From the NCBI RefSeq assembly GCF_026586625.1, contig NZ_JAODIW010000006.1, positions 436,996-500,995 of the forward strand: a DNA stretch of 64,000 bases, read 5' to 3'. Positions within the stretch are counted from its first letter, which is position 1. Each line of letters begins with the position of its first letter. Source of the stretch: Halobium salinum. GTDB lineage: Archaea > Halobacteriota > Halobacteria > Halobacteriales > Haloferacaceae. Position numbers and translations under genes: made by a program. Positions 45,447 through 54,698 of this stretch are shown here, piece by piece. The notes under the pieces were generated by a model. It saw only the letters and a program-made list of their open reading frames with translations. It did no database searches and was not told the DNA's origin.

Positions 45447-46442
45447 ATGGACGCCTACGACCGCATCACCCGGAACGTCTCCGAGGTGGTCACCGAGGAG
45501 GAAGTACGCGAGCTAGCCGACGACCCCGAGGGGAAGCGCGTGTACTGCGGCTACGAGCCCTCCGGCGTCCTCCACATCGGCCACATGCTGACGGCGACGA
45601 AACTCATCGACCTCCAGGAGGCCGGCTTCGAGGTGACCGTCCTCCTCGCGGACGTGCACGCCTACCTCAACGACAAAGGCACGTTCGAGGAGATAGCCGA
45701 CACCGCCGAGCGCATGAAGGAGCAGTTCGTCGCCTACGGGCTGGACGAGGAGCGGACCGAGTTCGTCCTCGGCTCGGAGTTCGAGTTCGACCGGCAGTAC
45801 ATTCTCGACCTGCACGCCCTCGAACTCAACACCTCGCTCTCGCGGGCCGAGCGCGCCATGTCCGATATCAAGAGCGGCGACACGGTGCGGGTCTCACAGG
45901 CCGTCTACCCCCTGATGCAGGCACTCGACATCGTCTACCTCGACGTGGACCTCGCGCTGGGCGGGATGGAACAGCGCAAGGTACACATGCTCGCCCGGGA
46001 CACCCTCCCGAGCATCGACGAGGACGCCCCGACCTGCCTCCACACGCCGCTCATCGCCGACCTCGGCTCCGGCGTCGGGAAGATGTCCTCCTCGGCGGGC
46101 GTCACCATCTCGATGGAGGACTCGACGGAAGATATCGAGGAGAAGGTGAACTCGGCGTACTGCCCGCCGACCCGCGACCCCGAACCGGACGACGAGGGCA
46201 ACGACCGCGAGAACCCGGTACTCCAAATCTTCGAGTACCACGTGTTCCCGCGCTTCGAACAGGTCGTGGTCGAGCGCCCCGAAAAGTACGGCGGCAACCT
46301 GGAGTACGACGAGTACGACGCCCTCGCCGACGACCTCGAATCGGGCGAACTCCACCCGCAGGACGCCAAGCACGCGCTGGCGGAGTACCTCGACGAACTC
46401 GTCGCGCCCGGCCGCGAGAAGATTCGCGAACGGCGCGCCTGA
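45447..46442 (+). CDS. tyrS: Tyrosyl-tRNA synthetase
   Basis: Charges tRNA-Tyr. The 331-residue protein is the archaeal/eukaryotic type without the bacterial C-terminal S4 domain. HIGH motif is exact (HIGH, 43-46, in YEPSGVLHIGHML), and GKMSSSAG holds the KMSKS-class loop (KMSSS, 212-216). The tyrosine-binding elements YCGYEPSG, QAVYPLMQALDIVYLDVDLALGGMEQRKVHMLAR are present. The ATG at 45447 is chosen because earlier in-frame residues are low-complexity Thr/His. The intergenic part upstream (45206-45446) is AT-richer and contains no other gene. Confidence 0.95.
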   Translation: MDAYDRITRNVSEVVTEEEVRELADDPEGKRVYCGYEPSGVLHIGHMLTATKLIDLQEAGFEVTVLLADVHAYLNDKGTFEEIADTAERMKEQFVAYGLDEERTEFVLGSEFEFDRQYILDLHALELNTSLSRAERAMSDIKSGDTVRVSQAVYPLMQALDIVYLDVDLALGGMEQRKVHMLARDTLPSIDEDAPTCLHTPLIADLGSGVGKMSSSAGVTISMEDSTEDIEEKVNSAYCPPTRDPEPDDEGNDRENPVLQIFEYHVFPRFEQVVVERPEKYGGNLEYDEYDALADDLESGELHPQDAKHALAEYLDELVAPGREKIRERRA

Positions 46443-46453
46443 GCGGACACGCT

Positions 46454-46559
46454 CGACCGACCCCGACGCCGAGTCGGTCGTGTCGGTCGTGTCGGTCGGT
46501 TTCTTCCGGTCCTCCGTCACGGATTCGCCGCCGATACGGCTCGTTGCCGATACGGCTCG
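46454..46559 (+). repeat. Terminator hairpin and short tandem repeats after tyrS
   Basis: CGACCGAC (46454-46461) pairs with GTCGGTCG (46473-46480) as a hairpin. It runs into nearly three copies of a nine-base unit TCGGTCGTG (46474-46498), followed by TTTCTT. A second short repeat, GCCGATACGGCTCG, occurs at 46530-46543 and 46546-46559 (period 16), with a degenerate third copy at 46563. The 257-base gap lies between converging tyrS and the transporter gene, so the hairpin is likely a terminator; the repeats are probably replication slippage. Confidence 0.5.
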
Positions 46560-46699
46560 CCACCGATAGGGCCACGCGGTGACCGTCGGGGCCGGACGTG
46601 TTCTTCCCTCGACCGAACACGCGTCGTCCCGGTGACCGAACTGCGTCAGCTACCGGGGGCTGACCGCCTATCCGACGCGACCGGGAGCGCCGGGTCCCC

Positions 46700-48883
46700 T
46701 CACGAGCCGCGTATCAGGGCGACGTTGCTCGGGACGTCCTGTACGACCCGTTCGGTGACGTCCCCGAAGGGGATTCGGGGCCCCTCGACCCGCCCCGAGA
46801 GACCGACGCAGACGGTGTCGTACCGACTGGTGGCCTCGACGACCGCCTGTCCGACGTCGTCGGCGACGACGACCTGGACCTCGTACTCGTCGGGGTCGAG
46901 TCCCGCCGCTTCGGCGACGTCGGCGACGACCGCTCGTCCTCGATTCTCGGCGTCCGAATCGCCCGCCCCACGGGGAGGCTGGACGTTGAGCAAGGTCGGA
47001 ACGGCCTCGTCGACGGTCGCGAACTCGACCGCCTGGTGTGCGACGACCGGCGCGTTGGGACCGGGGGCGACGAGTGCCACGGGCGTCCCGACGGCCTCGT
47101 CTCTGAGGTCCACGAGCGAGATGTCACAGTGAGCGTGCCGGACGACCGGGTCGACCGTCGCACCGAAGACGTGGTCGTCGCGGCCGAGCGTCCCGTCCCA
47201 GCCGAGGATGACCTCGTCGGCCGCCTCCTCTTCGAGTACGTCGAGAATCCCCTCGCCGACGTCGCGGGCGACCACCGCCCTGGTCCGCAGGGTGACGTCC
47301 ATCTCGGTCGCCACGTCTCGGGCGTTCTCGAGGAGGTCGCGCTGGTGGTCGGCGCGGTCGGCCTCGACGTTCTGGAGCGGCGAGGGGTGTGCGACCGGCG
47401 TGACGTTGACGGCGACGAGTTCGGGGGTCCCCCGGTCCTCGTTGGCGTGCGCGCTGGCCGCCGCCAGGCGGAGCAGCCCGCGCTGTGTCTCCGGGTTCGC
47501 CACCGGAACGACGACGCGATACGGCTCGGCTGGCGTCCCACGAATCGCTTCGGCGAGGAGCCCCTCGCTCACGACGCGCCCTCGGGCGTAGACCGCGTAC
47601 CAGACGACCCCGAAGGCGACGATGCCCGTCCCGATGACGACGACGACCGTCGCCATCTGCGAGACGACGACGAGCGACAGCCCCACCCCCAGTATCGGGA
47701 CGGCCGGGTAGACGGGCCGCGGGAGTGCGAAGGAGGGGTCGTACCCGTCCGGGTCGGTCCGCCGGAAGACGACGAGCGAGACGTGGACGAGCGAGTACGC
47801 GACGAGGAAGCTGAAGCTCGCCGCCTCCGCGAGTAGTGCGATGATGGCCTCCACTTCGAGGCCGACGAGAATCAGCAGCGCCGTCACGCCCCCGGTGGCC
47901 GCGATGGCCCGGTGGGGCGTGTAGAACCGAGGGTGGCTCACGTTGAACCAGTCGGTCACGACCCCGTCCCTCCCCATGGCGTAGATGACCCGCGAGGCGG
48001 CGAGTATCGAGGAGTTCGAGCTCGATATCGCCGCGATGATGGCGGCGAAGACGATGGCGACCACCCCCGCCGGACCCAGGTAGGTGACCGCCACGTCCGA
48101 GACCGGAATCGGCGAGTCACCGAGCGACTCGAACGGAATCACGCCGGTGCTGACGAGCATGACGAGGACGTAGAGAATCGTCACCAGCACCACCGAGAGA
48201 ATCATCGACAGCGGGATGATTCGGCCGGGGTTCTTGATTTCCCCTGCGACGGTGGCGATAATCTCGAATCCGAGAAAGGAGATGAAGACGATGCCGGTCG
48301 TGGCGACGACGCCGCCGGGGCCGAAGGGAGCGAACGGTTCGAGGTTCTCCGGGTCGATGAAGAACACCCCGACGGCGACGAAGACGAGGACGATGGCGGT
48401 CTCGACCCCGATGGTGACGTTCTGGAAGGCGCTCGACTCCTCGGTGCCGTAGTAGTTGACCCCGAGGAGCAGGACCAGTCCGAGGAGCCCGAGGCCGACG
48501 ATGAAGACCCGCCCGTCCAGGAACGGAATCGGCTCGACGAGGTACTGCCCGAAGCCGATCATGTAGAACGCGCTCGCGAACATCAGCCCCGTCCACATGC
48601 CCCAGCCGACGACGGCCCCGAACAGCCCGCCGAGCGCGCGATTGACGTAGTGGTAGCTTCCGCCCGCGATTGGCATCCCGGTCGCCAACTCGGAGAGCGA
48701 GAGCGCCGCGAGCAGCGCGACGAAGCCGGCGATGGCGTAGGCGATGGAACTCGCGGGACCGGCGGTCTGGGCGGCGATGCCCGGAAGGATGAATATTCCC
48801 GCCCCTATCATCGTCCCCCCGCCGAGCGTCATCGCCTCGAGAAAGCCGAGCGTCCGCTCGAGTTCGCCGCCTTCGGCGCTCAT
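46700..48883 (-). CDS. Amino-acid permease fused to two universal-stress domains
   Basis: A 727-residue APC-superfamily transporter with a C-terminal regulatory part. Residues 1-440 form twelve helices; LGGGTMIGAGIFILPG (about 19-34) is the APC substrate-binding loop and GGSYHYVNRALG follows helix 2. Residues 455-592 and about 599-727 are two UspA-like domains (YRVVVPVANP..., ISLVDLRDEAVGTPVALVAPGP..., ending ERVVQDVPSNVALIRGS). Such fusions occur in haloarchaea and bacteria, where nucleotide binding to the Usp part is thought to control uptake. A GGAGGGT sequence before the ATG and the 31-base gap to the upstream Usp gene suggest an operon. Confidence 0.9.
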   Translation of the reverse strand: MSAEGGELERTLGFLEAMTLGGGTMIGAGIFILPGIAAQTAGPASSIAYAIAGFVALLAALSLSELATGMPIAGGSYHYVNRALGGLFGAVVGWGMWTGLMFASAFYMIGFGQYLVEPIPFLDGRVFIVGLGLLGLVLLLGVNYYGTEESSAFQNVTIGVETAIVLVFVAVGVFFIDPENLEPFAPFGPGGVVATTGIVFISFLGFEIIATVAGEIKNPGRIIPLSMILSVVLVTILYVLVMLVSTGVIPFESLGDSPIPVSDVAVTYLGPAGVVAIVFAAIIAAISSSNSSILAASRVIYAMGRDGVVTDWFNVSHPRFYTPHRAIAATGGVTALLILVGLEVEAIIALLAEAASFSFLVAYSLVHVSLVVFRRTDPDGYDPSFALPRPVYPAVPILGVGLSLVVVSQMATVVVVIGTGIVAFGVVWYAVYARGRVVSEGLLAEAIRGTPAEPYRVVVPVANPETQRGLLRLAAASAHANEDRGTPELVAVNVTPVAHPSPLQNVEADRADHQRDLLENARDVATEMDVTLRTRAVVARDVGEGILDVLEEEAADEVILGWDGTLGRDDHVFGATVDPVVRHAHCDISLVDLRDEAVGTPVALVAPGPNAPVVAHQAVEFATVDEAVPTLLNVQPPRGAGDSDAENRGRAVVADVAEAAGLDPDEYEVQVVVADDVGQAVVEATSRYDTVCVGLSGRVEGPRIPFGDVTERVVQDVPSNVALIRGS

Positions 48884-48914
48884 CGCACCCTCCCCGTTCC
48901 CGTCGCGCGTGGGG

Positions 48915-49622
48915 TCACTCGACGTCCCTCACGACGAGTGCCGGAACTTCGAGGGCGTCGACGATATCCGAGAGGACGTCCCCCATGATGCGCTCGCGGA
49001 GGGAGGGTTCGGTCTCGCCGAGGACGACGAGGTCGTACTCCGCTCCGAGTTCGACGATGTCGGTCCGCGGGTCACCGCTCTCCGAAAGCCGCCAGTCGAC
49101 CCGTTCCCGGTCGACGCCGTGCTCGACCAGGCGGTCCACGGCGCCCATGAGGAGGAGTTCCCCCTGGCTCGGGTCGGCGTCCTCCGCGACCGAGTGGAAC
49201 AGGGTGGCAGTCTCGTCGCCGGCCAGCAGCAGGTCGGCGACGACCGCGAGTATCCGGTCGAGGTTCAGGTCCCCGCGAAGCGGGACGAGGACGCGGTCGA
49301 CGACCGTCGAACGGCCGGCCGTCAGCACCGCGTCGCAGTCGTACTCGTCCGCGATGCGGTCGATGGTCGACTCGCGGTCGTGCGTGAACACCAACACCTC
49401 GACGGGCCCGCCGTGTTCGTCGGCGACCGCGTCCAGCCGGTCCGCGGCCCCGGGGCCGTACTGGTCCCTGAGCAGTGCCGGCTCGGCCTGGTCCGGGACC
49501 GGAAAGTACCCGAGGAGGACCACCTCGACGGCGCCGAGGTGGTCGAGAACGTCGAGGACGGGCGGCTCCGCCTCCGAGACGTCGACCGGCACGAGGATTG
49601 TTAGGTCGCCGATACGGACCAT
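48915..49622 (-). CDS. Tandem universal stress protein
   Basis: A 235-residue cytoplasmic protein with two UspA-like halves: ILVPVDVSEAEPPVLDVLDHLGAVEVVLLGYFPVPDQ in the first, and VLVPLRGDLNLDRILAVVADLLLAGDETATLFHSVAED through DLVVLGETEPSLRERIMGDVLSDIVDALEVPALVVRD in the second. The typical G-x2-G-x9-G-S/T ATP loop is not complete in either half, so nucleotide binding is uncertain. It is first in an operon with the permease that has its own Usp domains, so it may form mixed dimers with that transporter tail. Confidence 0.85.
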   Translation of the reverse strand: MVRIGDLTILVPVDVSEAEPPVLDVLDHLGAVEVVLLGYFPVPDQAEPALLRDQYGPGAADRLDAVADEHGGPVEVLVFTHDRESTIDRIADEYDCDAVLTAGRSTVVDRVLVPLRGDLNLDRILAVVADLLLAGDETATLFHSVAEDADPSQGELLLMGAVDRLVEHGVDRERVDWRLSESGDPRTDIVELGAEYDLVVLGETEPSLRERIMGDVLSDIVDALEVPALVVRDVE

Positions 49623-49793
49623 GATGGTACTACTATTCCGTTCCGGCTCGTTTCAATCCTTCGCGCGTGTGGAAACGTCGACCCCGGGCGCCGGAGACCT
49701 ACCGCTGGACACGCGGCGCGGGTCCAAGAGCCGAGTCGTCGAAGTCGGTGTGCGACGAGCGGGCGTTCCTCGCCGGGGGCCGGGGTCGACGCT

Positions 49794-50738
49794 TCACTCG
49801 CCGAACACCGACGTCCGAACCAGCAGCCACCCGGCGAGGACGGCCCACGGGAGGCTCCCGACGAGGCCGAGCGCGGTCGGTCCGAGGAGGAGGTCCGGCG
49901 GGCCGGCGACGAACAGGAGGCCGACGGCGGCGACGGCGTTGATGGCCCCGTGACCCAGCGCGGCGGGCCAGACGCTGTCGGCGCGGAGCGTCACCCACGC
50001 GAGGAAGGTGCCGGCCGTGACGGTGAACCAACACATGGCGAGCATCCCGACGGCCGGCGCGCCGGGGTAGTCGAACCCGTAGTTGTACCCCATGGCGATC
50101 AGCGGCCAGTGCCAGACCCCCCAGACGACGCCGACGAGCAGCGTCGCGCGAATCGTCCCGAGGGGCCGAAGCTTCGGTAGGAGGTACGCTCGCCAGCCGA
50201 ACTCCTCACCGAAGGCGAAGAGTGCGTTGAGCAGCGGTGCGAGGGTGAGCGCGAGACCCACCTGCACCGCGACGACGAGCCACGGGTCGACCGCGACGCC
50301 GGCCGCCGTCTCCAGCGCGGCTGCGAGCGTCGACAGCGTCGGGTCGAAGCGACCGGGGAAGAGGAGGAAGTAGACACCGGCGCCGACGACGGTCAGGACG
50401 GCGGGCCCCCACCACGCCAGCGCGTACGTCCGGAGGTTTCCGCGGAGGTTCGGTCGGAGCCGGAGGTCGGACCGTCCCTCGCCGGTGAACAGGCGGGCGG
50501 CGACGTTGCCGACCGCCGGGGCGAACATGTACGCGGTCGGCAGCAGGACGGCCGAGAGCGTGAGGCCGGTGCCGGCGACGACTTCGGGACTCGCGGTCAG
50601 TCCACCGGTCGCGTAGATGAGGAGGGCGGTCAGCCACGCGACCCCGAAGGCGACGAGGAGAAAGACGCCGACGCGCCGCCGCTCGACGGTGCCGACGCTC
50701 CCGCTCCCGGCGCTACTATGTGGCTCGGAGGGGGACAT
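49794..50738 (-). CDS. CPBP-family intramembrane metalloprotease
   Basis: A 314-residue membrane protease of the CAAX-protease/Abi (CPBP, Rce1-like) family. About eight helices are seen. The zinc/catalytic motifs are present: EEFGWRAYLLPKL (EExxxR, near 187-192), then VVWGVWHWPLI carrying the first histidine and a later helix MLAMCWFTVTAGTFLAWVTLRADSVWPAALGHGAIN with the second histidine. In bacteria such proteins process peptides or give bacteriocin immunity; the haloarchaeal role is unknown. Neighbours give no clue. Confidence 0.88.
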   Translation of the reverse strand: MSPSEPHSSAGSGSVGTVERRRVGVFLLVAFGVAWLTALLIYATGGLTASPEVVAGTGLTLSAVLLPTAYMFAPAVGNVAARLFTGEGRSDLRLRPNLRGNLRTYALAWWGPAVLTVVGAGVYFLLFPGRFDPTLSTLAAALETAAGVAVDPWLVVAVQVGLALTLAPLLNALFAFGEEFGWRAYLLPKLRPLGTIRATLLVGVVWGVWHWPLIAMGYNYGFDYPGAPAVGMLAMCWFTVTAGTFLAWVTLRADSVWPAALGHGAINAVAAVGLLFVAGPPDLLLGPTALGLVGSLPWAVLAGWLLVRTSVFGE

Positions 50739-50810
50739 ACCGGGGCGTACGTGGGCGACTGCAGAAAAACACGGGGTGGTGCCGGGGGTCGAACGCCGCA
50801 GTCGAGGGCC

Positions 50811-51725
50811 TTACTCCAGCTGGTCGTACTGGTCGCGGAGCTTCTCGGCGGCGTCTTCGAGCAGTCCCTGCTCGTTCTCGTCGAGGTCCCACTCGACGAC
50901 CTCCTCGACGCCGTTCGAGCCGAGCTTCACGGGGACGCCGAGCGCGACGTCCTCGTGACCGAACTCGCCCTCCAGCTTGATGGAGCCGGGGAGGACGGCG
51001 CCCGTGTCGCGGAGGACGGCCTCGGTCATGTGGGCGACGCCCGTCGCCGGCCCCCACTGGGTCGCGCCCTTGCGCTCGATGACGTCCATCGCGGACGCCT
51101 GCAGTTCGCCGAGAATCTCCTCGCGCTCGTTCTCGTCGAACTCGGGGTCGGTGCCGTCGACGCGCACCTTCGAGAACACGGGGACCTGCGCGTCGCCGTG
51201 CTCGCCCAGAATCGTGGCTTCGACGTTCTTCACGGGCACGTCGAAGCGCTGTGAGAGCACGTAGCGGAAGCGCGCGGAGTCGAGGCGCCCGCCGAAGCCG
51301 ATGACCTTCTCCCTGCTCCGGTCGCCGGCCTCGTACAGGTGCCGGTTCAGCAGGTCCACCGGGTTCGACGTGGTGATGGAGACGAAGTCGTCGTTGTGCT
51401 CGGCGAGCGACGAGCCGATGTCCTCCATGATGGGTGCGTTGTCGCCGGCGAGGTCCAATCGGGACTGCCCCGGCTGGCGCGGGATGCCGGCCGTGATGAC
51501 GACCACGTCGGAGCCCGCGGTGTCCTCGTAGGTGCCCTGGTACACCTCGGTGTTCGAGTCGTAGGCGACGCCGTGGTTCGTGTCGGCGGCCTGCCCGACG
51601 GTCACGTCCTCCTGGTCCGGGATGTCCACGAAGACGAGTTCGTCACAGATGTCCCGAAGCGCGATGTTGTAGCCTGCGGCGGCGCCGACGGTGCCAGCCG
51701 CGCCGACCACGCTAACTTTCGTCAT
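50811..51725 (-). CDS. mdh: Malate dehydrogenase (LDH-like archaeal type)
   Basis: Interconverts malate and oxaloacetate with NAD in the citric acid cycle. The 304-residue protein has the GAAGTVG nucleotide loop (8-14), NAD-specific D32-region (VFVDIP), the substrate loop [13 protein letters not shown] with the malate-selecting arginine, and the catalytic histidine in [12 protein letters not shown]. It closely follows the tetrameric halophilic MalDH pattern. TTTAATC centred 29 bases before the ATG at 51725 supports the start; a much longer open frame upstream is a shadow of the GC-rich plus-strand gene. Confidence 0.96.
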   Translation of the reverse strand: MTKVSVVGAAGTVGAAAGYNIALRDICDELVFVDIPDQEDVTVGQAADTNHGVAYDSNTEVYQGTYEDTAGSDVVVITAGIPRQPGQSRLDLAGDNAPIMEDIGSSLAEHNDDFVSITTSNPVDLLNRHLYEAGDRSREKVIGFGGRLDSARFRYVLSQRFDVPVKNVEATILGEHGDAQVPVFSKVRVDGTDPEFDENEREEILGELQASAMDVIERKGATQWGPATGVAHMTEAVLRDTGAVLPGSIKLEGEFGHEDVALGVPVKLGSNGVEEVVEWDLDENEQGLLEDAAEKLRDQYDQLE

Positions 51726-51899
51726 ACCACGTAATCGTGCCCGCGGATTCCGATTAAACGTGTCGGCATCGGCCGAATCGGCCCGCTCGTGACGAATCTG
51801 TGGTTCGACGCCCGTCGAACCTTTGGGGAGAGTCTCGCCGACATCCAAGCCCGGCCCCCGCCCCGGAAGCTTCGAGACGGTGGGCCACGGACGGCCCCT

Positions 51900-52985
51900 A
51901 TGAACGACACGCTCGACCGCCCCGTCGTCGCGCTCGTGCTCGCCGGCGGCACCGGTACTCGGCTCTACCCGGCGAGTCGCTCGCACCGCCCGAAACAGTT
52001 CCTCTCGCTCGGAGACGCGGACGACCGCTCGCTCCTCTCCCGGACGGTCGCTCGCGCCGACTTCGCGGACGAGGTCGTCGTCAGCACCCGCCGGGCGTTC
52101 GCAGACGAAATCGAGAACCACGCCCCCGACGCCGAGGTGCTGGTCGAACCCGCCGCCAAGGACACCGGGCCGGCGCTTTCGTACGCCACGCATCGAATCG
52201 CCGAGCGCTATGCCGAGGACGGAGACGACGGCGCCGACCCCGTCGTCGTCGTCCTCCCGGCGGACCACCACGTCGCGGACCGACCCGAGACCGACGACGC
52301 CGGCGCCGGGGGCGTCGAGAACGGCCGGTTCTCGGAGGCGATGCTGACGGGCGCCCGCGTCGCGGCCGACACCGGCGCCCTCGTCGCCTTCGGCGTCGAA
52401 CCCACGCGCCCCGACCCCGGGTACGGCTACATCGAACCCGGCGACGACCGAGAGGGATACCACGACCTCGCGGCGTTCCACGAGAAGCCCGACCCCGAGA
52501 CGGCGGCCGAGTACGTCGACGCCGGCCACCTGTGGAACGCCGGTATCTTCGCGTGGACGGCGGAGTCGTTCCTCGAGGCCGCCCGCGACTCGCCGCTTCG
52601 CTCGCTGGTCCACGCCCTCGACTGGGGGGACACGGAGCGCGGCTTCGACGAAGTCGAGGAAGTGAGCGTCGACTACGCGGTGATGGAACGCGCCGAGAAC
52701 GCCGCCGTCGTCCCGGTCTCCTTCCGGTGGGACGACCTCGGCTCGTGGGACGCCTTGGAGCGGGTGCTCGGCGACGACGAAGCCGGAAACGCCGTCCTCG
52801 GCGAGGGGTTGACGGTCGACGCAGCCGACAACGTGGTCGCGAGCGACGACACGCACGTCTCGCTGGTCGGCGTCGAGGGGCTCTGTGTCGTCGCGTGGGA
52901 CGACCGCGTGCTCGTCGTCCCGAAAGACGAGGCCCAGCGCGTCCGAGAGGTCGTGGCGGCGTTGAAAGAAGGGGGACGGTTCTGA
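51900..52985 (+). CDS. Mannose-1-phosphate guanylyltransferase
   Basis: Makes GDP-mannose from GTP and mannose-1-phosphate for glycosylation of lipids and S-layer proteins. The 361-residue protein has the pyrophosphorylase start [25 protein letters not shown] (GGxGxRL and lysine), then [41 protein letters not shown] and LWNAGIFAW, in the family order. It lacks the isomerase domain of bifunctional GMP/PMI enzymes. It is divergent from mdh, with 174 bases between the starts. Confidence 0.92.
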   Translation: MNDTLDRPVVALVLAGGTGTRLYPASRSHRPKQFLSLGDADDRSLLSRTVARADFADEVVVSTRRAFADEIENHAPDAEVLVEPAAKDTGPALSYATHRIAERYAEDGDDGADPVVVVLPADHHVADRPETDDAGAGGVENGRFSEAMLTGARVAADTGALVAFGVEPTRPDPGYGYIEPGDDREGYHDLAAFHEKPDPETAAEYVDAGHLWNAGIFAWTAESFLEAARDSPLRSLVHALDWGDTERGFDEVEEVSVDYAVMERAENAAVVPVSFRWDDLGSWDALERVLGDDEAGNAVLGEGLTVDAADNVVASDDTHVSLVGVEGLCVVAWDDRVLVVPKDEAQRVREVVAALKEGGRF

Positions 52986-53028
52986 GGGGGTCGAGGTGGT
53001 GACCGTTCGAGGGGACCGGTCGCACCGC

Positions 53029-53149
53029 CGCGTCAGCGATGCGACCAGCGACAAGCCGCTGGTCGTCGTTGCGCTCAGTCGTCCACACCAACCGCGTCAG
53101 CGAGACGGCTGCCGATAACCCGGCAGCCGTCGTTGCGCTCAGTCGTCCA
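53029..53149 (-). repeat. Tandem 64-base module with conserved flanks and different hairpins
   Basis: Two units with a 64-base period. Each has the same 11-base segment CGCGTCAGCGA (53029-53039 and 53093-53103) and the same 22-base segment (53064-53085 and 53128-53149). Between them are perfect but unrelated hairpins: GACCAGCG/CGCTGGTC (53043-53050 with 53057-53064) and GACGGCTGCC/GGCAGCCGTC (53104-53113 with 53122-53131). The 22-base segment of the proximal unit contains the stop codon of the membrane gene on the minus strand, so the module is that gene's 3' end plus a terminator, duplicated. Confidence 0.75.
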
Positions 53150-53861
53150 ACGGCGCCGCAGGCTCCGTGTCGTCACGCGAGCGCGGTCCGGCCGCAGAGG
53201 CGCGACCCATCCAGCCCTCGATGTTGTCGTGGACGTAGTCCTTCCCACCCCAGCCGAGGGCGACGCCGACGCCGATGGCGACGGCGGCCGCCAGCCCCCA
53301 GGCGAGCGCCTGTACCATCGTGTTGAGGAGCGTCACGTCGACGCCCATCGTGTCGAGGCCGATGACGAGGACGGTGAAGTAGAGGAACACGCGGACACCG
53401 GTAGCGAACGCCGACGTGTAGGCGGTCTCCGTCGCCGCACGGGTGCGCTCGATGGCGTCACCGACGAAGTCGGCGACGACGAACCCGAGCACGATGACGA
53501 GCAGGCCGGCGACGAACGCCGGGAGGTACGAGACGGCGGTCGCGAGCCACTCGGAGAGGATGGGGACGTCGAGCACGTCGGCGGCGGCGAGCAACGCCAG
53601 CGCGTAGACGAAGTACGCTGCGATGGTGCCGAACGTGTTCGAGACGGCCTTCTCCGTCCCACCGAGCACCGTCCCGAGCGGCGTCTTCAGCATCGCCCGG
53701 TCGACGTTCACACGGTCGACGACTCGGGTCACGACGGCCTTCACGCCGCGGCCGACCGCCCAGCCGATGAGCAGGACGAGCAGTGCACCGACGAGGTTCG
53801 GGACGAACGCGACCATCTCGGCGACGGTTGCCTCCAGGAAGGCGGGAATCTCGAGTTGCAT
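53139..53861 (-). CDS. Membrane protein with conserved TM-helix repeats (MscS-like)
   Basis: A 240-residue membrane protein related to the conserved-TM-helix family, some of whose members are joined to small-conductance mechanosensitive channels. Five helices are seen: FVPNLVGALLVLLIGWAVGRGVKAVV (with the typical GWxxGR motif), NTFGTIAAYFVYALALLAAADVL, YLPAFVAGLLVIVLGFVVADFV, GVRVFLYFTVLVIGLDTMGV, and NTMVQALAWGLAAAVAIGVGVALGWGGKDYV. The last Gly-rich helix and GGKDYV match the channel-lining end. The ATG at 53861 is chosen over two upstream ATGs because it starts MQLEIPAFLEATVAEM, close to helix 1. Confidence 0.82.
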   Translation of the reverse strand: MQLEIPAFLEATVAEMVAFVPNLVGALLVLLIGWAVGRGVKAVVTRVVDRVNVDRAMLKTPLGTVLGGTEKAVSNTFGTIAAYFVYALALLAAADVLDVPILSEWLATAVSYLPAFVAGLLVIVLGFVVADFVGDAIERTRAATETAYTSAFATGVRVFLYFTVLVIGLDTMGVDVTLLNTMVQALAWGLAAAVAIGVGVALGWGGKDYVHDNIEGWMGRASAAGPRSRDDTEPAAPLDD

Positions 53862-54088
53862 AGCTACCGGTTGCATGGCACGTGCTAGATGGCGACGAAC
53901 AGTCATCAGGGCCACAGTTTCTCCCGGTATCCCGGTTCCGGCGCACACACCAGGTGAGACCGAACTCGGTCGCTTTCCGCTGGTAATCGACCCGAGGCGA
54001 CTGGTCGGTCGGAGAGCGGAAGCGAACCCCGTCGGTCCCGCCTCGTCCCGCGCCGAGGAGTTGAGCCGCCCGCCGTCGACTGGAGTGT

Positions 54089-54166
54089 GACCCCGCCGGA
54101 CTCGGCCACGGCCGCCTCGACCAGCGCCACCGCCTCGTCGGGGTCGGTCACGTCCGTCCGGTCGGA
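54089..54166 (-). pseudogene. Possible relic of a short-chain dehydrogenase
   Basis: Minus-strand codons between 54166 and 54089 read SDRTDVTDPDEAVALVEAAVAESGGV, the normal alpha-helix segment of SDR enzymes just before the NNAG motif. The NNAG motif and the Rossmann start are missing on both sides and the frame continues into unrelated sequence. It could be a decayed dehydrogenase. The rest of the 426-base gap (53862-54287) shows no other gene; chance similarity cannot be ruled out. Confidence 0.35.
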
Positions 54167-54287
54167 GAAGGCACCGCCGTCATCACGTTCGTCTCGTCGT
54201 CGGGTCCGAGGTCCACATCGCCCCGCCACAGGGGAAAACAGGTCGCCCGAGGCGGCGAGGTACCCCGCCGTCCGCTTCGTCCGCGGA

Positions 54288-54698
54288 CTACTCCACCGCC
54301 GGACCGACGACCGTCACGGGTCGGTCGGTCCCCCGAATCACCCGCCGGGAGACGCTCCCGAACATCGCCTCGCGGGCGGCGCTGCGCTTTCCGGCGCCCA
54401 TCACGACGAGGTCGGCGGCGAGCGCCTCCGCCGTCTCCCGGATCGTCTCGGCCGGCGGCTCGCCGATCTCGTCCACCTCCGGGTCGAATCCCGCTTCCCG
54501 GAGCGCTTCGACGGCCCGGCGGACCGACCGGACGTTCCCCACCTGCCTGAGTTCGCCCTGCTGGTCGCCCTCCTCCGTGAGGGCGTGGACGACGGTCACG
54601 GAGAGGTCGGCCGGGTCGACCGGGAGCGCGGCGACGAACGACGCCTGTTCGAGGGCGCGGTCGACGTTCCCGTCGACGGGGAGCAACACGCGGTACAC
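54288..54698 (-). CDS. Universal stress protein, single domain
   Basis: A 136-residue UspA-fold protein: VYRVLLPVDGNVDRALEQASFVAALPV, the SVTVVHALTEEG strand, and the ATP-loop-like VVMGAGKRSAAREAMFGSVSRRVIRGTDRPVTVVGP near the C terminus (the loop has GAGK...FGS, close to G-x2-G-x9-GS). The start is a GTG at 54698 because TTATTA (minus strand, plus coordinates 54721-54726) is centred 25-26 bases upstream; the longer ATG frame upstream would include that element. Likely a nucleotide-binding stress or signalling protein. Confidence 0.87.
   Translation of the reverse strand: MYRVLLPVDGNVDRALEQASFVAALPVDPADLSVTVVHALTEEGDQQGELRQVGNVRSVRRAVEALREAGFDPEVDEIGEPPAETIRETAEALAADLVVMGAGKRSAAREAMFGSVSRRVIRGTDRPVTVVGPAVE

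Noticed and set aside
49600-49650. TACTACTAT before the tandem Usp gene as a second TrmB-like site
   Set aside because: Only one arm is present; it is too close to the start codon to be a TATA box and has no matching inverted arm.
49794-50738. Phage-defence role for the CPBP protease, or for the four-helix membrane protein at 41.3 kb
   Set aside because: Neither has defence-type neighbours; both stand among housekeeping genes, so there is no support beyond loose fold similarity.
50811-53054. A 747-codon frame ending as malate dehydrogenase
   Set aside because: Only the last 304 codons are mdh; the rest is antisense to the mannose-1-phosphate guanylyltransferase gene. A TATA element supports the short start at 51725.
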